Assembly: GCF_050410775.1 (NCBI RefSeq)
Contig: NZ_CP191229.1
DNA length: 64,000 nt
DNA from: Erwinia sp050410775
GTDB taxonomy: Bacteria; Pseudomonadota; Gammaproteobacteria; Enterobacterales; Enterobacteriaceae
Strand: one strand, 5' to 3'
The translations under genes and the position numbers were made by a program. The notes under the pieces were generated by a model. It was given only the letters and a program-made list of their open reading frames with translations. It ran no database searches and was not told where the DNA came from. Below, piece after piece: positions 1 through 7,692 of this stretch; position 1 is the first letter of the stretch, and each line of letters starts with the position of its first letter.

Positions 1-1238
1 TGCTGCGTGAGCGTAATCAGGCGCTGGCGGAGCTGGAAACGGCCGACACCGGTAAGCCCATCAGCGAAACGGCTTATGTGGATATCGTCACCGGCGCGGA
101 CGTTCTGGAATATTATGCGGGCCTGGCCGTTGCGGTGGAAGGGGAGTCGATTCCGCTTCGAGACAGCGCGCTGGTCTATACCCGTCGCGAGCCGCTGGGC
201 GTGTGTGCCGGTATCGGGGCATGGAACTACCCAATCCAGATAGCCCTGTGGAAAAGCGCCCCGGCGCTGGCAACCGGTAACGCAATGATTTTTAAGCCCA
301 GCGAGGTCACGCCACTGAGCGCGCTTGAGCTGGCAAAAATCTATACCGAAGCGGGACTGCCCGACGGCGTATTCAATGTCGTTCAGGGGGCGGGGGCTAC
401 GGGTCAGGGGCTGAGCCAGCATCCCGACATCGCGAAAGTCTCTTTCACCGGGGAGGTTAACACCGGCAAGCGCGTCATGGCGGATGCGGCGCTGGCGAAT
501 CTCAAGTCGGTGACGATGGAGCTGGGAGGTAAATCTCCGCTGATTGTTTTTGAAGATGCGGAACTGGAGCGGGCGGTTGATGGCGCCATGATGGCTAACT
601 TCTACAGCAGCGGCCAGGTCTGTACCAACGGCACGCGCGTTTTTGTGCACCGTTCGCTGCTGCCGTCCTTCGAGCAGCGCCTGAAGGAAAAAATGGCGGG
701 CATTAAATGCGGCGACCCACGCGATCCTGAGGTGAACTTCGGTCCGCTGGTCAGCGAAGAGCATTGTCAGAAGGTCGTTTCTTATCTGGAAACCGGTAAG
801 GAAGAGGGCGCCCGACTGCTTGCCGGTGGAAACCGTATCACTGAAGGCGCAATGGCGAAAGGCTGCTACGTAGAGCCGACCGTTTTCACAGACTGTCACG
901 ACGGGATGCGCATCGTTCAGGAGGAGATCTTCGGTCCGGTGATGAGCATTCTGGCATTTGATGACGAGCAGGAAGTTATAGCCCGTGCCAACGACACGCA
1001 TTATGGCCTGGCGGCCGGTGTGTTTACTACTTCGCTCAATCGCACTCACCGCGTAATTCATCAGCTCGAAGCGGGTATCTGCTGGGTTAATAGCTGGGGC
1101 GAATCGCCTGCCCCTATGCCGGTCGGTGGCTACAAACAGTCCGGTGTCGGGCGTGAAAACGGGCTTGAAACCCTGCTTCACTACACGCGCACCAAATCGG
1201 TTCTGATTGAAATGGGCGACTATCCGTCCGCGTTCTGA
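1..1238 (+). CDS. betB: Betaine aldehyde dehydrogenase, 5'-truncated by window edge
   Basis: This NAD(P)-dependent enzyme oxidises betaine aldehyde to glycine betaine, the second step of choline-to-betaine osmoprotectant synthesis. The reading frame is open from position 3, so the true start lies upstream; an internal GTG at 78 is not the start because the preceding codons continue the aldehyde dehydrogenase fold (a TGKP block before DIVTGADVLEYYAG). The catalytic Glu lies in ELGGKSP (codon 519-521) and the nucleophilic Cys in GQVCTNG (codon 621-623). The C-terminal PMPVGGYKQSG block is intact. betA follows after 42 bases, the usual bet order. betI would be expected upstream but is outside the window. 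Confidence 0.95.
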   Translation, partial: LRERNQALAELETADTGKPISETAYVDIVTGADVLEYYAGLAVAVEGESIPLRDSALVYTRREPLGVCAGIGAWNYPIQIALWKSAPALATGNAMIFKPSEVTPLSALELAKIYTEAGLPDGVFNVVQGAGATGQGLSQHPDIAKVSFTGEVNTGKRVMADAALANLKSVTMELGGKSPLIVFEDAELERAVDGAMMANFYSSGQVCTNGTRVFVHRSLLPSFEQRLKEKMAGIKCGDPRDPEVNFGPLVSEEHCQKVVSYLETGKEEGARLLAGGNRITEGAMAKGCYVEPTVFTDCHDGMRIVQEEIFGPVMSILAFDDEQEVIARANDTHYGLAAGVFTTSLNRTHRVIHQLEAGICWVNSWGESPAPMPVGGYKQSGVGRENGLETLLHYTRTKSVLIEMGDYPSAF

Positions 1239-1280
1239 TTGTATGGTCGCGGCGCTTCGCCGCGGCTTTATGGAGGTTTA

Positions 1281-2951
1281 ATGCAGAAGTTTGATTACAT
1301 CATTATTGGGGCGGGGTCCGCCGGGAACGTGCTGGCAACGCGACTGACTGAGGATGCTGACGTATCGGTACTGTTACTGGAAGCAGGCGGAAAAGATCAC
1401 CGCTGGGACTTCCGTACCCAAATGCCAGCCGCTTTAGCCTTTCCTCTGCAGGGCAAACGCTATAACTGGGCATTCGAAACGGACCCGGAGCCTCATATGG
1501 ATAACCGCCGCATGGAGTGCGGCCGGGGCAAAGGGCTGGGCGGCTCGTCCCTGATTAACGGCATGTGTTACGTGCGCGGCAACGCGATGGATTACGATAA
1601 CTGGGCAAGTAAACCCGGTCTGGAAGGCTGGTCCTATCTCAACTGTCTGCCGTACTTTCGCAAAGCAGAAAAACGCGACGTGGGTGAAAACGATTATCAT
1701 GGCGGCGGCGGCTATCTGAGCGTAACGACGCCAAAACAGGGCAATAATCCGCTGTTCCGCGCGTTTATCGATGCGGCAAAGCAGGCGGGCCATCATGAAA
1801 CGGACGATCTGAACGGCTACCGTCAGGATGGCTTTGGTCCGATGGACCGTACCGTCACGCCGCAGGGCCGTCGATCCAGCACCGCCCGGGGCTATCTGGA
1901 CGTAGCTAAACAGCGCTCCAATCTGACCATTATCACGCATGCCCAGACCGACCGTATTCTGTTTAGCGGTAAAACGGCCACCGGCGTGTGCTGGCTCCGT
2001 AACGGACAGGAAGATCGGGCGGAAGCAACGCGCGAAGTGCTGCTTTGCGCGGGTGCCATCGCCTCACCGCAAATCCTGCAACGTTCTGGCGTGGGTCCGG
2101 CAGAGTGGCTACAGGAACTCGATATTGATGTGGTTCATGCGCTGCCCGGCGTGGGACGCAACCTTCAGGATCACCTGGAAGTTTATATGCAGTTCCGTTG
2201 TAAAAAGCCCGTCAGCCTTTATCCGGCGCTTAAGTTATGGAACCAGCCTGCAATTGGCGCAGAGTGGCTTTTTAAGGGAACGGGCGTGGGCGCCAGCAAT
2301 CAGTTTGAAGCGGGTGGCTTTATCCGCAGCGACGACAAGCCTGACTGGCCCGATTTACAGTATCATTTTCTGCCGGTGGCGATTAACTACAACGGCAGCA
2401 GCCCGGTGAAAGAGCACGGTTTCCAGGCGCACGTTGGGCCGATGCGTTCGAAGAGTCGGGGTCGCGTTAAGCTGACTTCGAAGCATCCTTACGCGGCGCC
2501 GTCGATTTTCTTCAATTACATGTCTGAAGCGCGCGACTGGGAAGAGTTCCGCAGCGCGGTGCGACTGACCCGGGAAATCATGCGGCAGCCCGCGCTGGCC
2601 GAATACTGCGGTGAGGAGATTCAGCCCGGCCTTGCGGTGCAAAGCGACGAGGAGATTGACGCCTTTATCCGTGAGCATGCGGAAACGGCCTATCATCCGT
2701 GCGGAAGCTGTGCGATGGGCAGCGATGAGATGGCGGTTGTGGATGCGGAAGGCCGCGTGCACGGCATGCAGAATTTGCGGGTAGTGGATGCGTCAATTAT
2801 GCCGCAGATCACAACAGGCAACCTGAATGCCCCAACGGTGATGATCGCTGAGAAGATGGCCGATTTGATCCGGGGTAAAACGCCGCTAAGCGCTTCAACC
2901 GCGGATTACTATCAGCTCCAGCGTGAAAAAATGGAAGCGGGTCAGGCTTAA
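1281..2951 (+). CDS. betA: Choline dehydrogenase
   Basis: A GMC-family flavoprotein oxidoreductase of 556 residues, the normal BetA length. It oxidises choline to betaine aldehyde at the membrane, feeding BetB just upstream. The N-terminal FAD-binding motif GAGSAGNVLATRL, the CGRGKGLGGSS GMC signature and the C-terminal HAETAYHPCGSC and TGNLNAPTVM blocks, which hold the active-site His and Asn region, are all visible. ATG at 1281 is chosen over an in-frame TTG at 1239 because GGAGG sits five bases upstream and the protein then starts at the FAD-fold strand (MQKFDYIIIG). No strong terminator follows; a palindromic repeat array begins within about 30 bases. Confidence 0.97.
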   Translation: MQKFDYIIIGAGSAGNVLATRLTEDADVSVLLLEAGGKDHRWDFRTQMPAALAFPLQGKRYNWAFETDPEPHMDNRRMECGRGKGLGGSSLINGMCYVRGNAMDYDNWASKPGLEGWSYLNCLPYFRKAEKRDVGENDYHGGGGYLSVTTPKQGNNPLFRAFIDAAKQAGHHETDDLNGYRQDGFGPMDRTVTPQGRRSSTARGYLDVAKQRSNLTIITHAQTDRILFSGKTATGVCWLRNGQEDRAEATREVLLCAGAIASPQILQRSGVGPAEWLQELDIDVVHALPGVGRNLQDHLEVYMQFRCKKPVSLYPALKLWNQPAIGAEWLFKGTGVGASNQFEAGGFIRSDDKPDWPDLQYHFLPVAINYNGSSPVKEHGFQAHVGPMRSKSRGRVKLTSKHPYAAPSIFFNYMSEARDWEEFRSAVRLTREIMRQPALAEYCGEEIQPGLAVQSDEEIDAFIREHAETAYHPCGSCAMGSDEMAVVDAEGRVHGMQNLRVVDASIMPQITTGNLNAPTVMIAEKMADLIRGKTPLSASTADYYQLQREKMEAGQA

Positions 2952-2977
2952 CGTTTCCCTTCTGGGCAAGCAGTGGA

Positions 2978-3070
2978 GAGGCAGGGGGCTGTCGCAGGGA
3001 TGCGGTAGTGAAGCTGCCAGAGATGGATTCACGGCGTCCCGGTGTTTTGCCACTTATCGGAGCCGGTCTC
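2978..3070 (+). repeat. Degenerate X module (X1, 5' part eroded)
   Basis: The 3' half matches the X palindrome seen intact elsewhere: ACGGCGTCCCGGTGTTTTGCC followed by ACTTATCGGAGCCGG around 3031-3065. The inner hairpin is decayed (TGTCGCA/TGCGGTAG instead of CTGCCGC/GCGGCAG), and the outer left arm GATAAGTGG is missing. It directly follows betA. Confidence 0.7.
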
Positions 3071-3129
3071 CGGTGCTGCATTTATCGTCTGGCAGTAAGG
3101 TTAAGTCGCTTCAGGCTGGTGGCAAAGCT

Positions 3130-3230
3130 GAAGGCGTTGCCCGTAACGCGGACACGCCGTAAATACATCCCTGTAGGCTTGGTTCGCGCGTCCCTGCGCT
3201 CAACAGTCCGCTTATCCGGGCAACGCCTTC
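3130..3230 (+). repeat. Y palindromic module (Y1)
   Basis: 101-bp imperfect palindrome. Arms GAAGGCGTTGCCCG (3130-3143) and CGGGCAACGCCTTC (3217-3230) are perfectly complementary over 14 bp. After a 4x4 internal loop a second stem, GCGGAC/GTCCGC, continues inward. The same unit recurs at 4716, 18804, 19183, 20651 and, inverted, at 31627. No coding potential was recognised. Confidence 0.9.
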
Positions 3231-3330
3231 CGCCGGTGGGCAGTGGAGTTGCTGTAATAGTAGTCTGAGAATCTACGTATTGTCTGCCAGCCTGGTTTAC
3301 CTTCAGACAACTCAGCAGCCAGCGGGCGAG

Positions 3331-3386
3331 GATAAGTGGACAGATAAGCCGGGTCTCTGCCGCAGGGAGGCGGCAGCGAAGCCTCC
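3331..3386 (+). repeat. X2 module, left half (interrupted by IS110)
   Basis: Starts with the outer arm GATAAGTGG (3331-3339), then CCGGG and the inner hairpin CTGCCGC/GCGGCAG around AGGGAG. It stops at GCCTCC (3381-3386), where the insertion sequence begins. It continues at 4607. Confidence 0.88.
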
Positions 3387-3403
3387 AGCTACCGTCTTGA
3401 ACG

Positions 3404-4390
3404 TCAAGCCGCCAGTCCGTAATTTTCATCGTAACAGCACTGATGTTTCAGCACTGCATAACACTGATGCACCAGCTTTCTCATTACTGCGCCCAGCGCT
3501 GACATTTTACACTTTCCTGCCGCGAGCAGACGCCCGTAAGTGGCTTTCAGCTGCCGGTTGTATTTCACTGCCATCATCGCCCCGATAAACAACTTCGCTC
3601 TCAGCTCTGCCGGGCCGCTTTTGGATAGCCGCGCACGGTAATGTACCGAGCTGCCCGAGCGCTTTTCTTTCGGCACCAGCCCGAACCAGGCCGCCGCCTG
3701 TTCAGCACTGCTGAAGTTATGGCTCCTCAGTGCAGCCAGCATGTTCGGACCGATTTGTGGCCCCACGCCTTTAATTGAAATGAGATAACCGAGGTCCCGC
3801 TTCAGGCCGGGATGGTTGTCGATATGGCTGTTAATGAACTGTTCCACCGCATGGAGTTCGGCGTAAAGCACGGCTATCATTTTGCGCACGGATGCTTCAA
3901 CCAGAGGCGAGGGGCGTGTTGAGAGGATTTTTTCAAGCCGGTTATCTTCACGCATTGCATCTTTGAGAAGCGCATCCCGCCTGCGCAGTAGGGCTCTGAG
4001 CTCTGAGATTTCCGGCGGCGGAGGCGTCCAGACTTCCGGGCTCCGCAGCTCACCGTAACAGGCGAGAACAAATGCATCCACCGTATCTGTTTTTGTCAGG
4101 ATACCCATACCCCGGGCAAAGTCCCTGACGCGTGCCGGACTGGCAAGTACCACCCTCACTCCCTGCTCATGAAGTCCGTAAGCAAGGTACTCATGGTACG
4201 TTCCGGTCGGCTCCAGCACCACCTGCAGGCAGGTGATATCCACCTTCTTCGCGGCAAGCCACTCAAGAACGGCCGCCGCAACGGAAGGCGTGTTTTTCAG
4301 CACTTTGGTTTTCTTTCTGCCCTTTGAACCGTCAGCAAGCAGGCAGAGGTCAATTTTGCTTTTACCCACATCAATACCTAACTGAACCAT
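3404..4390 (-). CDS. IS110-family DEDD transposase/recombinase
   Basis: A 328-residue protein. The N-terminal RuvC-like domain has the acidic tetrad D7 (GIDVGK), E60 (LEPTGTYH), D102 and D105 (KTDTVDAF). A middle helical region of about 120-200 follows. The C-terminal transposase_20 domain has a helix-hairpin-helix-like IKGVGPQIGP (206-214) and the conserved RLSKSGP block (254-260), whose Ser256 is the likely nucleophile. The start at 4390 is chosen over ATGs at 4393 and 4420 because GGAG (4398-4401, complement) is then seven bases upstream. The frame appears intact, so the element may be active. The stop codon overlaps a TTGACG hexamer that could act as the -35 of a circle-junction promoter. 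Confidence 0.93.
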   Translation of the reverse strand: MVQLGIDVGKSKIDLCLLADGSKGRKKTKVLKNTPSVAAAVLEWLAAKKVDITCLQVVLEPTGTYHEYLAYGLHEQGVRVVLASPARVRDFARGMGILTKTDTVDAFVLACYGELRSPEVWTPPPPEISELRALLRRRDALLKDAMREDNRLEKILSTRPSPLVEASVRKMIAVLYAELHAVEQFINSHIDNHPGLKRDLGYLISIKGVGPQIGPNMLAALRSHNFSSAEQAAAWFGLVPKEKRSGSSVHYRARLSKSGPAELRAKLFIGAMMAVKYNRQLKATYGRLLAAGKCKMSALGAVMRKLVHQCYAVLKHQCCYDENYGLAA

Positions 4391-4404
4391 CATGTATCTC
4401 CTTT

Positions 4405-4590
4405 CACATGTAACCATCACGCCCGTTATCCTTGTGCATGCGGAGTCAGTGCTCCCGGCAACCGTTCAAAGTCTATGCTGGCGTGAAAGGTGAAACAGGG
4501 GATTTAAGCTGGAGGCCAAGGTATAAAGCCTTATGGAGGGATCAAATTCACCCTGTTTCAGGTGGTGGTAGCTAACCACCACCCACTACA
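4405..4590 (-). ncRNA. Predicted bridge RNA of the IS110 element
   Basis: Read on the minus strand, the 5' non-coding end of the element folds as an IS621-like bridge RNA. First is a 5' hairpin (GGTGGTGG/CCACCACC type, plus 4561-4582). Next is a stem TGAAACAGGG/CCCTGTTTCA (plus 4551-4560 and 4491-4500) enclosing the target loop. That loop carries GATCCCTCC (plus 4535-4543) and GCCTCCAG (plus 4509-4516) around an AAGG/CCTT stem. A second loop follows, with AACGGTTGC (plus 4459-4467) and ACAAG (plus 4431-4435) around GGGAG/CTCC. The target-loop guides match both sides of the occupied site exactly. The ends are estimated; no transcript evidence is available from sequence alone. Confidence 0.78.
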
Positions 4591-4606
4591 TAATTCAAGA
4601 TACAAG

Positions 4607-4644
4607 GGAGGGATCCACGGCGTCCCGGTGTTCTGCCACTTATC
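4607..4644 (+). repeat. X2 module, right half
   Basis: Resumes the split X repeat: GGAGGGATCCACGG, then CGTCCCGGTG and the outer arm CCACTTATC (4636-4644), complementary to 3331-3339. Joined across the insertion the module is about 96 bp, the same as uninterrupted copies. Confidence 0.88.
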
Positions 4645-4715
4645 GGAGCCGGTCCCCGGTGCTGCATCTATCGTCCGGCAGTAAGGTTAAGTCGCTTCAG
4701 GCTGGTGGCAAAGCT

Positions 4716-4816
4716 GAAGGCGTTGCCCGTAGCGCGGACACGCCGTAAATACATCCGTGTAGGCTTGGTTCGCGCGTCCCTGCGCTCAACAGTCCGCTTA
4801 TCCGGTCAACGCCTTC
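4716..4816 (+). repeat. Y palindromic module (Y2)
   Basis: 101-bp copy of the Y unit with left arm GAAGGCGTTGCCCG and right arm CGGTCAACGCCTTC (one mismatch in the stem). It is preceded by the same linker (GTTAAGTCGCTTCAGGCTGG) as Y1, so Y1-X2 and Y2-X3 form a tandem pair. Confidence 0.9.
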
Positions 4817-4916
4817 CGCTGGCAGACAGTGGAGTTGCTGTTTAAACTGGCTGTGATTGAGATGAGTTCTACCCCGCCAGTTTTCCCTCCAGACAACACC
4901 GCAGCCAGCGGGCGAA

Positions 4917-5012
4917 GATAAGTGGACAGATAAGCCGGGTCTCTGCCGCAGGGATGCGGCAGCGAAGCCTTCAGGGCGGGATTTACGGCGTCCCGGTGTT
5001 CTGTCACTTACC
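4917..5012 (+). repeat. X palindromic module (X3)
   Basis: Complete 96-bp X unit: GATAAGTGG, CCGGG, CTGCCGC/GCGGCAG hairpin, CCCGG, and a slightly decayed outer arm (GTCACTTACC). In transposase orientation its centre reads ATCCCGCC-CT-GAAGGC, the closest intact relative in the window of the site used by the IS110 element. Confidence 0.85.
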
Positions 5013-5246
5013 GGAGCCGATCCCGGAGCGGCATTAATTTCCACCTTCAGACATCAAAGCCTGCTGGATAAAAATAATTAATGAGTTATTTCTCCGGCTG
5101 GTACATCCCTCTTAATAAATACACACCACTCAATATGGTAAATGCTCTTTAATTCGTATGTTAAATAAGATGGAGCCATGAGAATTGCATCAGATACAGG
5201 ACTCGCTGCGTAAGCGTTTCATCATAAAAGTCTGAGGGAGATAAGC
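5013..5246. other. AT-rich intergenic stretch upstream of the VOC gene
   Basis: About 230 bases with no gene of supportable size. It presumably holds the promoter of the VOC gene at 5247. An 11-codon ATG-to-stop string around 5178-5213 has no recognisable significance. Confidence 0.4.
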
Positions 5247-5648
5247 GTGAAGATATCCAGAATAGATCATGTCCATGTCTACGTTGATGATGTAGCACAG
5301 GCTGAAGACTGGTACAGGGAAATCCTGGGGTTTTCCCGCGAAGTCTCGCTGTACTTCTGGTTTGAACAGGGAGGACCGCTGGTGATCAAAAACAACGATG
5401 CGTCACTTTCCCTGTTTCGCCGCAACGGTCAGGCTCCTGGTCATACAATAGCCTTTCACGTCGGGGCATCCGCGTTTAACAACCTCTTGCCACTCCTGGC
5501 TAATCGACAGATAGCCTTCACCGTCTGCGATCACGAAGTCTCTATGTCGGTATATTTTAGCGATCTGAGTGGCAATAAAATTGAAGTGACTTCCTATGAA
5601 TATAGCCAGGCCAGGCAGATCATTATGGGCGCGGAAGCGATGCGCTGA
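5247..5648 (+). CDS. VOC-superfamily (glyoxalase/bleomycin-resistance fold) protein
   Basis: A 133-residue protein with the paired beta-alpha-beta-beta-beta modules of the vicinal oxygen chelate fold. The N-terminal IDHVHVYVDDVAQAEDWYREILGF is a typical metal-site start (His of DHVHV), and the C-terminal SGNKIEVTSYEY carries the usual Glu ligand. The start is GTG with GAGGGAG eight bases upstream. The substrate cannot be inferred; relatives include dioxygenases, glyoxalases and drug-binding proteins. It stands alone between a repeat array and the convergent nth gene and is not part of the conserved nth-rsx block. Confidence 0.8.
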   Translation: MKISRIDHVHVYVDDVAQAEDWYREILGFSREVSLYFWFEQGGPLVIKNNDASLSLFRRNGQAPGHTIAFHVGASAFNNLLPLLANRQIAFTVCDHEVSMSVYFSDLSGNKIEVTSYEYSQARQIIMGAEAMR

Positions 5649-5739
5649 CAAAACGTTGCCTGATGGCACATCGCCAGCGGCCAGATCGCTTCATTTTCGG
5701 AACCAGTCAAATGACAGATATCGCATCTCTTCTTGGCAA

Positions 5740-6372
5740 CTATTCCACCTTATCCCGGTACTCGCATAAATCTTCAATCAGGCAGGCGCCGCAGCGGGGT
5801 TTACGCGCCACGCAGGTGTAGCGGCCATGCAGGATAAACCAGTGATGGCAATCCACCTTGAACGCTTTTGGCACGACTTTCAGTAGCTTCTCTTCAACCT
5901 GCTCAACGTTCTTACCGGGCGCAAAACCGGTACGGTTACAGACGCGGAAAATATGGGTGTCCACGGCGATGGTGGGCCAGCCGAAGGCGGTATTCAGCAC
6001 CACGTTGGCGGTCTTGCGGCCCACGCCGGGTAACGCTTCCAGCGCTTCGCGGTTCTCCGGCACCTCGCCCTGATGTTTTTCCAGCAGGATGCGACAGGTC
6101 TTAATTACATTTTCCGCTTTGCTGTTGAACAGACCAATCGTCTTGATGTACTCCTTCACGCCCTCCACGCCCAGTTCCAGCATCGCCGCCGGCGTATTGG
6201 CGACGGGGTAGAGCTTTGCCGTAGCTTTATTGACGCTGACGTCGGTCGCCTGGGCGGAGAGTAGCACTGAGATCAGCAGCTCAAAAGGGGAGGTGTAAAC
6301 CAGTTCGGTAGTCGGATGCGGATCGTTATCGCGCAGCCGCGTTAAAATAAGCTCTCTTTTTTCCTTGTTCAC
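5740..6372 (-). CDS. nth: Endonuclease III (DNA glycosylase/AP lyase)
   Basis: Base-excision repair enzyme that removes oxidised pyrimidines and cleaves at the abasic site. It has 210 residues. The helix-hairpin-helix motif LPGVGRKTA contains catalytic Lys120; Asp138 lies in VDTH. The C-terminal [4Fe-4S] loop is C187-x6-C194-x2-C197-x5-C203. All match the enterobacterial enzyme. The start codon is GTG, overlapping the rsxE stop by four bases, so nth is the translationally coupled last gene of the rsx operon. Confidence 0.97.
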   Translation of the reverse strand: MNKEKRELILTRLRDNDPHPTTELVYTSPFELLISVLLSAQATDVSVNKATAKLYPVANTPAAMLELGVEGVKEYIKTIGLFNSKAENVIKTCRILLEKHQGEVPENREALEALPGVGRKTANVVLNTAFGWPTIAVDTHIFRVCNRTGFAPGKNVEQVEEKLLKVVPKAFKVDCHHWFILHGRYTCVARKPRCGACLIEDLCEYRDKVE

Positions 6373-7070
6373 AGCGCGCTCGCTTTTCCTTCAGTCAGGT
6401 TTTCCTGTGCTTTACTTGCGGCCAGCGCCGCACGGGCTGACATCTTCTGATCGATCACATATTTCGCCGCCAGTAACATCCCCAGGCCGATAAACGCGCC
6501 CGGCGGCAGCATGGCTAGCAGCATAGGCGAGTCAAAATGCACCACCTCAATGCGCAGCGATTTCGCCCAGGGGCCGAGCAGGCGGTCAGCGCCGTCGAAC
6601 AGAGTGCCGTTACCGATAATTTCCCGCATCGCACCCAGCACCACCATCACGCTGGTAGCGCCGGTCCCGATAGCGAGGCCATCAAGGGCGGAGAGCGGCA
6701 CGCTGCTTTTTGAGGCGACCGCCTCGGCGCGGCCGACCACGATACAGTTGGTCACGATCAGCGGTATGAAAATGCCTAATGACTGATAAAGCCCGTAGGC
6801 ATAGGCGTTAATCAGCATCTGCACGCAGCTCACCACGGCGGCGATGATCATCACATAGATAGGAATACGGATCTCGGACGGCACCCAGCGGCGTGACGCT
6901 GAAACCGCCGAGTTGGTAAAAACCAGCACCAGCGTAGTCGCCAGGCCAAGGCCTAACGCGTTGGTTACGGTAGAGGTGACCGCCAGAAGCGGACAGAGCC
7001 CCAGCAGCTGGACCAGCGCCGAGTTATTTTTCCACAGCCCGCCGACGAGCAGGGTTTTCGCTTCACTCAT
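6369..7070 (-). CDS. rsxE: Electron transport complex subunit RsxE
   Basis: Integral membrane subunit of the Rsx (Rnf-type) ion-pumping ferredoxin:NAD oxidoreductase, which in E. coli keeps SoxR reduced. It is about 233 residues with roughly six membrane spans (for example TNALGLGLATTLVLVFTNS and IRIPIYVMIIAAVVSCVQM) and the conserved LGIFIPLIVTNC segment shared with RsxA. The start at 7070 (MSEAKTLL) is used because it overlaps the rsxG stop by eight bases. The longer frame to 7148 would extend into rsxG. Confidence 0.95.
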   Translation of the reverse strand: MSEAKTLLVGGLWKNNSALVQLLGLCPLLAVTSTVTNALGLGLATTLVLVFTNSAVSASRRWVPSEIRIPIYVMIIAAVVSCVQMLINAYAYGLYQSLGIFIPLIVTNCIVVGRAEAVASKSSVPLSALDGLAIGTGATSVMVVLGAMREIIGNGTLFDGADRLLGPWAKSLRIEVVHFDSPMLLAMLPPGAFIGLGMLLAAKYVIDQKMSARAALAASKAQENLTEGKASAL

Positions 7071-7692
7071 TGGGATCTCCGCAGGTTGGCAACGAGGCAA
7101 GCTGCCCCGGCAATGTTTCACTATAGAGCGTGGCGCGTTTGGTCGCATTCACCACGGCGCGGGGCGTAATCGTCGCCCCGGTAAACTGATCAAACTCACC
7201 GCCATCTTTCTTCACGGCAAAACGGGGATCGTCCCGGCCGCTAAGGTGTTTACCGCTGAAATGGGTTATCCAGTCAGAGATGCGCAGATCGATTTTATCA
7301 CCCAGGCCCGGCGTTTCATGATGCTCAACGACACGGACGCCCAACACTGTACCGCTGAAATCGGCGCCCACTAGCATATGAATAGCGCCAGAATACCCGT
7401 CCGGCGCGGTGGCCTCAACCGCCACCGCTACGGGCCGCGCATCTTTTCGAGCGATATAAAGCCCATGCGGGCCGCTACCGAGGGCAGGATCGGTGACAAC
7501 GTAACATTCATGCTGCATATCATTATTGTAAAGTTCTGGCGGAACAACCTGATCCAGCAGGATTTTTTGCTGCAAGACTGTCTGATGTTCGATGGTGGGT
7601 TTCGTCACCGTATTGATCACTGCCGTCAGGCCGGTGGTTACGGCGGCAAAAATCGCCAGGGTCACGCCGTTTTTACGAATGGCATCAATCAT
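7063..7692 (-). CDS. rsxG: Electron transport complex subunit RsxG
   Basis: Membrane-anchored periplasmic flavoprotein of the Rsx complex, 209 residues. It has an N-terminal transmembrane anchor (residues about 9-29) and an FMN-binding domain ending in DQFTGATITPRAVV, where the Thr of TGAT is the expected covalent FMN attachment site. Its start overlaps the rsxD stop by one base (TAATG), a sign of coupled translation. Confidence 0.96.
   Translation of the reverse strand: MIDAIRKNGVTLAIFAAVTTGLTAVINTVTKPTIEHQTVLQQKILLDQVVPPELYNNDMQHECYVVTDPALGSGPHGLYIARKDARPVAVAVEATAPDGYSGAIHMLVGADFSGTVLGVRVVEHHETPGLGDKIDLRISDWITHFSGKHLSGRDDPRFAVKKDGGEFDQFTGATITPRAVVNATKRATLYSETLPGQLASLPTCGDPNE

Larger units (their letters stand above)
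3387..4606 (-). mobile_element. IS110-family insertion sequence inside repeat module X2
   Basis: About 1.22 kb, bounded by the two halves of an X repeat. Left flank GCAGCGAAGCCTCC ends at 3386; right flank GGAGGGATCCACGGCGTCC starts at 4607. Fusing them gives a sequence that aligns with the intact X copies (closest is X3 at 4917). The dinucleotide AG (CT in the transposase orientation) is present at both junctions, 3387-3388 and 4605-4606, as expected for the shared core of IS110 recombination. There is no longer target duplication and there are no inverted terminal repeats. The only coding sequence is a DEDD transposase. The long non-coding end lies 5' of it (4391-4604), the arrangement of the IS110 group rather than the IS1111 group. 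Confidence 0.88.

Noticed and set aside
2978..5012. ERIC, REP or BOX elements
   Set aside because: Neither arm nor length matches the consensus sequences of those families known to me.
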